A DNA stretch of 64,000 nucleotides from Synechococcus sp. CBW1108 (lineage in GTDB: Bacteria > Cyanobacteriota > Cyanobacteriia > PCC-6307 > Cyanobiaceae): NCBI RefSeq assembly GCF_015840335.1, contig NZ_CP060395.1, forward strand, positions 930,001 to 994,000, written 5' to 3'. The notes below the pieces were generated by a model. That model did not search any database. It was not told the DNA's origin and saw only the letters and a list, made by a program, of their open reading frames with translations. The position numbers and the translations under genes were made by a program. Shown one piece after another: positions 63,672-64,000 of this stretch. Numbering within the stretch: position 1 is the first letter of the stretch; each line of letters starts with the position of its first letter.

Positions 63672-64000
63672 TTGGTTGAAGGGGGCGCCAGGCTGGCCAT
63701 CCGTCTGCTCCAAGACGCAGCCGAGCGGGGTGAGCTGGATCCCTGGGATGTGGATGTGATTGCCGTGGTAGACGGCTTCCTCGACCAGTTGCACCAGCGC
63801 ATTGCCGTGCCCCGCCTGGTGGGCGGCAGCTATGAAAAAGATCTCGCCGAAACCAGCGAAGCCTTCCTGGCGGCCTCGGCGCTGGTGAGTCTCAAGGCCG
63901 AAGTGCTCGAAGCGGCCACCTTCGCCTGCGAACCCCTTGAGGAACAGGAACTCGGCTTTGACTTCGACGCCGATGGCCAGGGCTGGCTAATCAACCCAGG
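63672..64000 (+). CDS. scpA: Segregation and condensation protein A (ScpA), 3' end cut by window edge
   Basis: Visible residues from TTG 63672: GGARLAIRLLQDAAERGELDPWDVDVIAVVDGFLDQL, SYEKDLAETSEAFLAASALVSLKAEVL. This is the N-terminal kleisin domain of ScpA, which bridges the SMC dimer in chromosome segregation. An upstream ATG (63641, MEPNQEQVFTFG) is one base out of frame; dropping one T of 63671-63673 would fuse it, so a frameshift or a TTG start is possible. Confidence 0.85.
   Translation, partial: MVEGGARLAIRLLQDAAERGELDPWDVDVIAVVDGFLDQLHQRIAVPRLVGGSYEKDLAETSEAFLAASALVSLKAEVLEAATFACEPLEEQELGFDFDADGQGWLINP

Overview
The window reads as the chromosome of an alpha-cyanobacterium of the Synechococcus/Cyanobium picocyanobacterial type. 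The supporting genes are psbU, psbD, petL, ycf3, ycf33, ycf34, ndhM, ndhO, ndhF, ndhD, the poly-cis carotenoid genes crtB, crtP and crtQ, the response regulators rpaA and rpaB, a CRR7-like protein and an SLH-porin. DNA is strongly GC-rich and genes are packed tightly, with many 1-11 nt operon overlaps and many 3'-3' overlaps of convergent genes.

Region by region. 1-7.3 kb: a radical-SAM/PDZ protein (cut by the window edge), uppP, a DUF3120 membrane protein, psbU with terminator, nadB, a VKOR-thioredoxin fusion, rimO and a tiny petL antisense to the end of rimO. 7.5-15.1 kb: a B12-binding radical SAM protein, DUF4346, a FemAB-like acyltransferase, a RibD-like reductase, a tandem-domain QueD-like protein, aroK, CRR7-like, DUF6816 and a GST. 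15.2-25.8 kb: ycf33, rbfA, a GH3/NagZ-like enzyme, then an AT-richer Rieske oxygenase gene broken by a run of 21 G, then a GT2-TPR protein, hemD, an SRPBCC protein, crtQ, a HesB-type Fe-S protein, a TPR protein, a LpxB-related protein and a TIGR01777 epimerase. 25.8-31.9 kb: ndhO, a HepT/MntA toxin-antitoxin pair, a J-domain protein, an SLH-porin whose ribosome-binding region is complementary to the Yfr1 sRNA core, a possible small RNA/peptide gene, a stand-alone psbD, UPF0367, an ABC ATPase and tRNA-Asn. 32-37.4 kb: rpaA, holB, tmk, a copper P-type ATPase and ycf3.

37.4-43.4 kb is an accessory island between ycf3 and radA. It holds two almost identical insertion sequences (one inside a PAP2 phosphatase gene), a second PAP2 gene, a degenerate second copy of the 3' end of ycf3, and a VapBC pair. 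From 43.5 kb ordinary core genes resume: radA, rpaB, plsX, fabH, fabD, plsC (phospholipid and fatty-acid initiation), ydcF-like, tsaB, ycf34, the CCA-adding enzyme, an RRM protein, an alpha/beta hydrolase, crtB and crtP, ndhM, DUF3172, a RbcR-type LysR regulator, an NnrU/Z-ISO protein, ndhF, ndhD, a LapA-like protein and the start of scpA.

Functionally the window joins photosynthetic electron transport (PSII, b6f and NDH-1 subunits and PSI assembly), carotenoid synthesis, envelope lipid synthesis, and both response regulators (RpaA, RpaB) that in cyanobacteria link clock and light signals to transcription. The most unusual points are the 21-G tract in the Rieske gene (possible contingency locus), the island bracketed by ycf3 3' ends, foldable leaders upstream of rpaA and rpaB, and the unassigned transcription unit between psbD and the porin gene. 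All calls rest on reading the sequence; no database search was possible.
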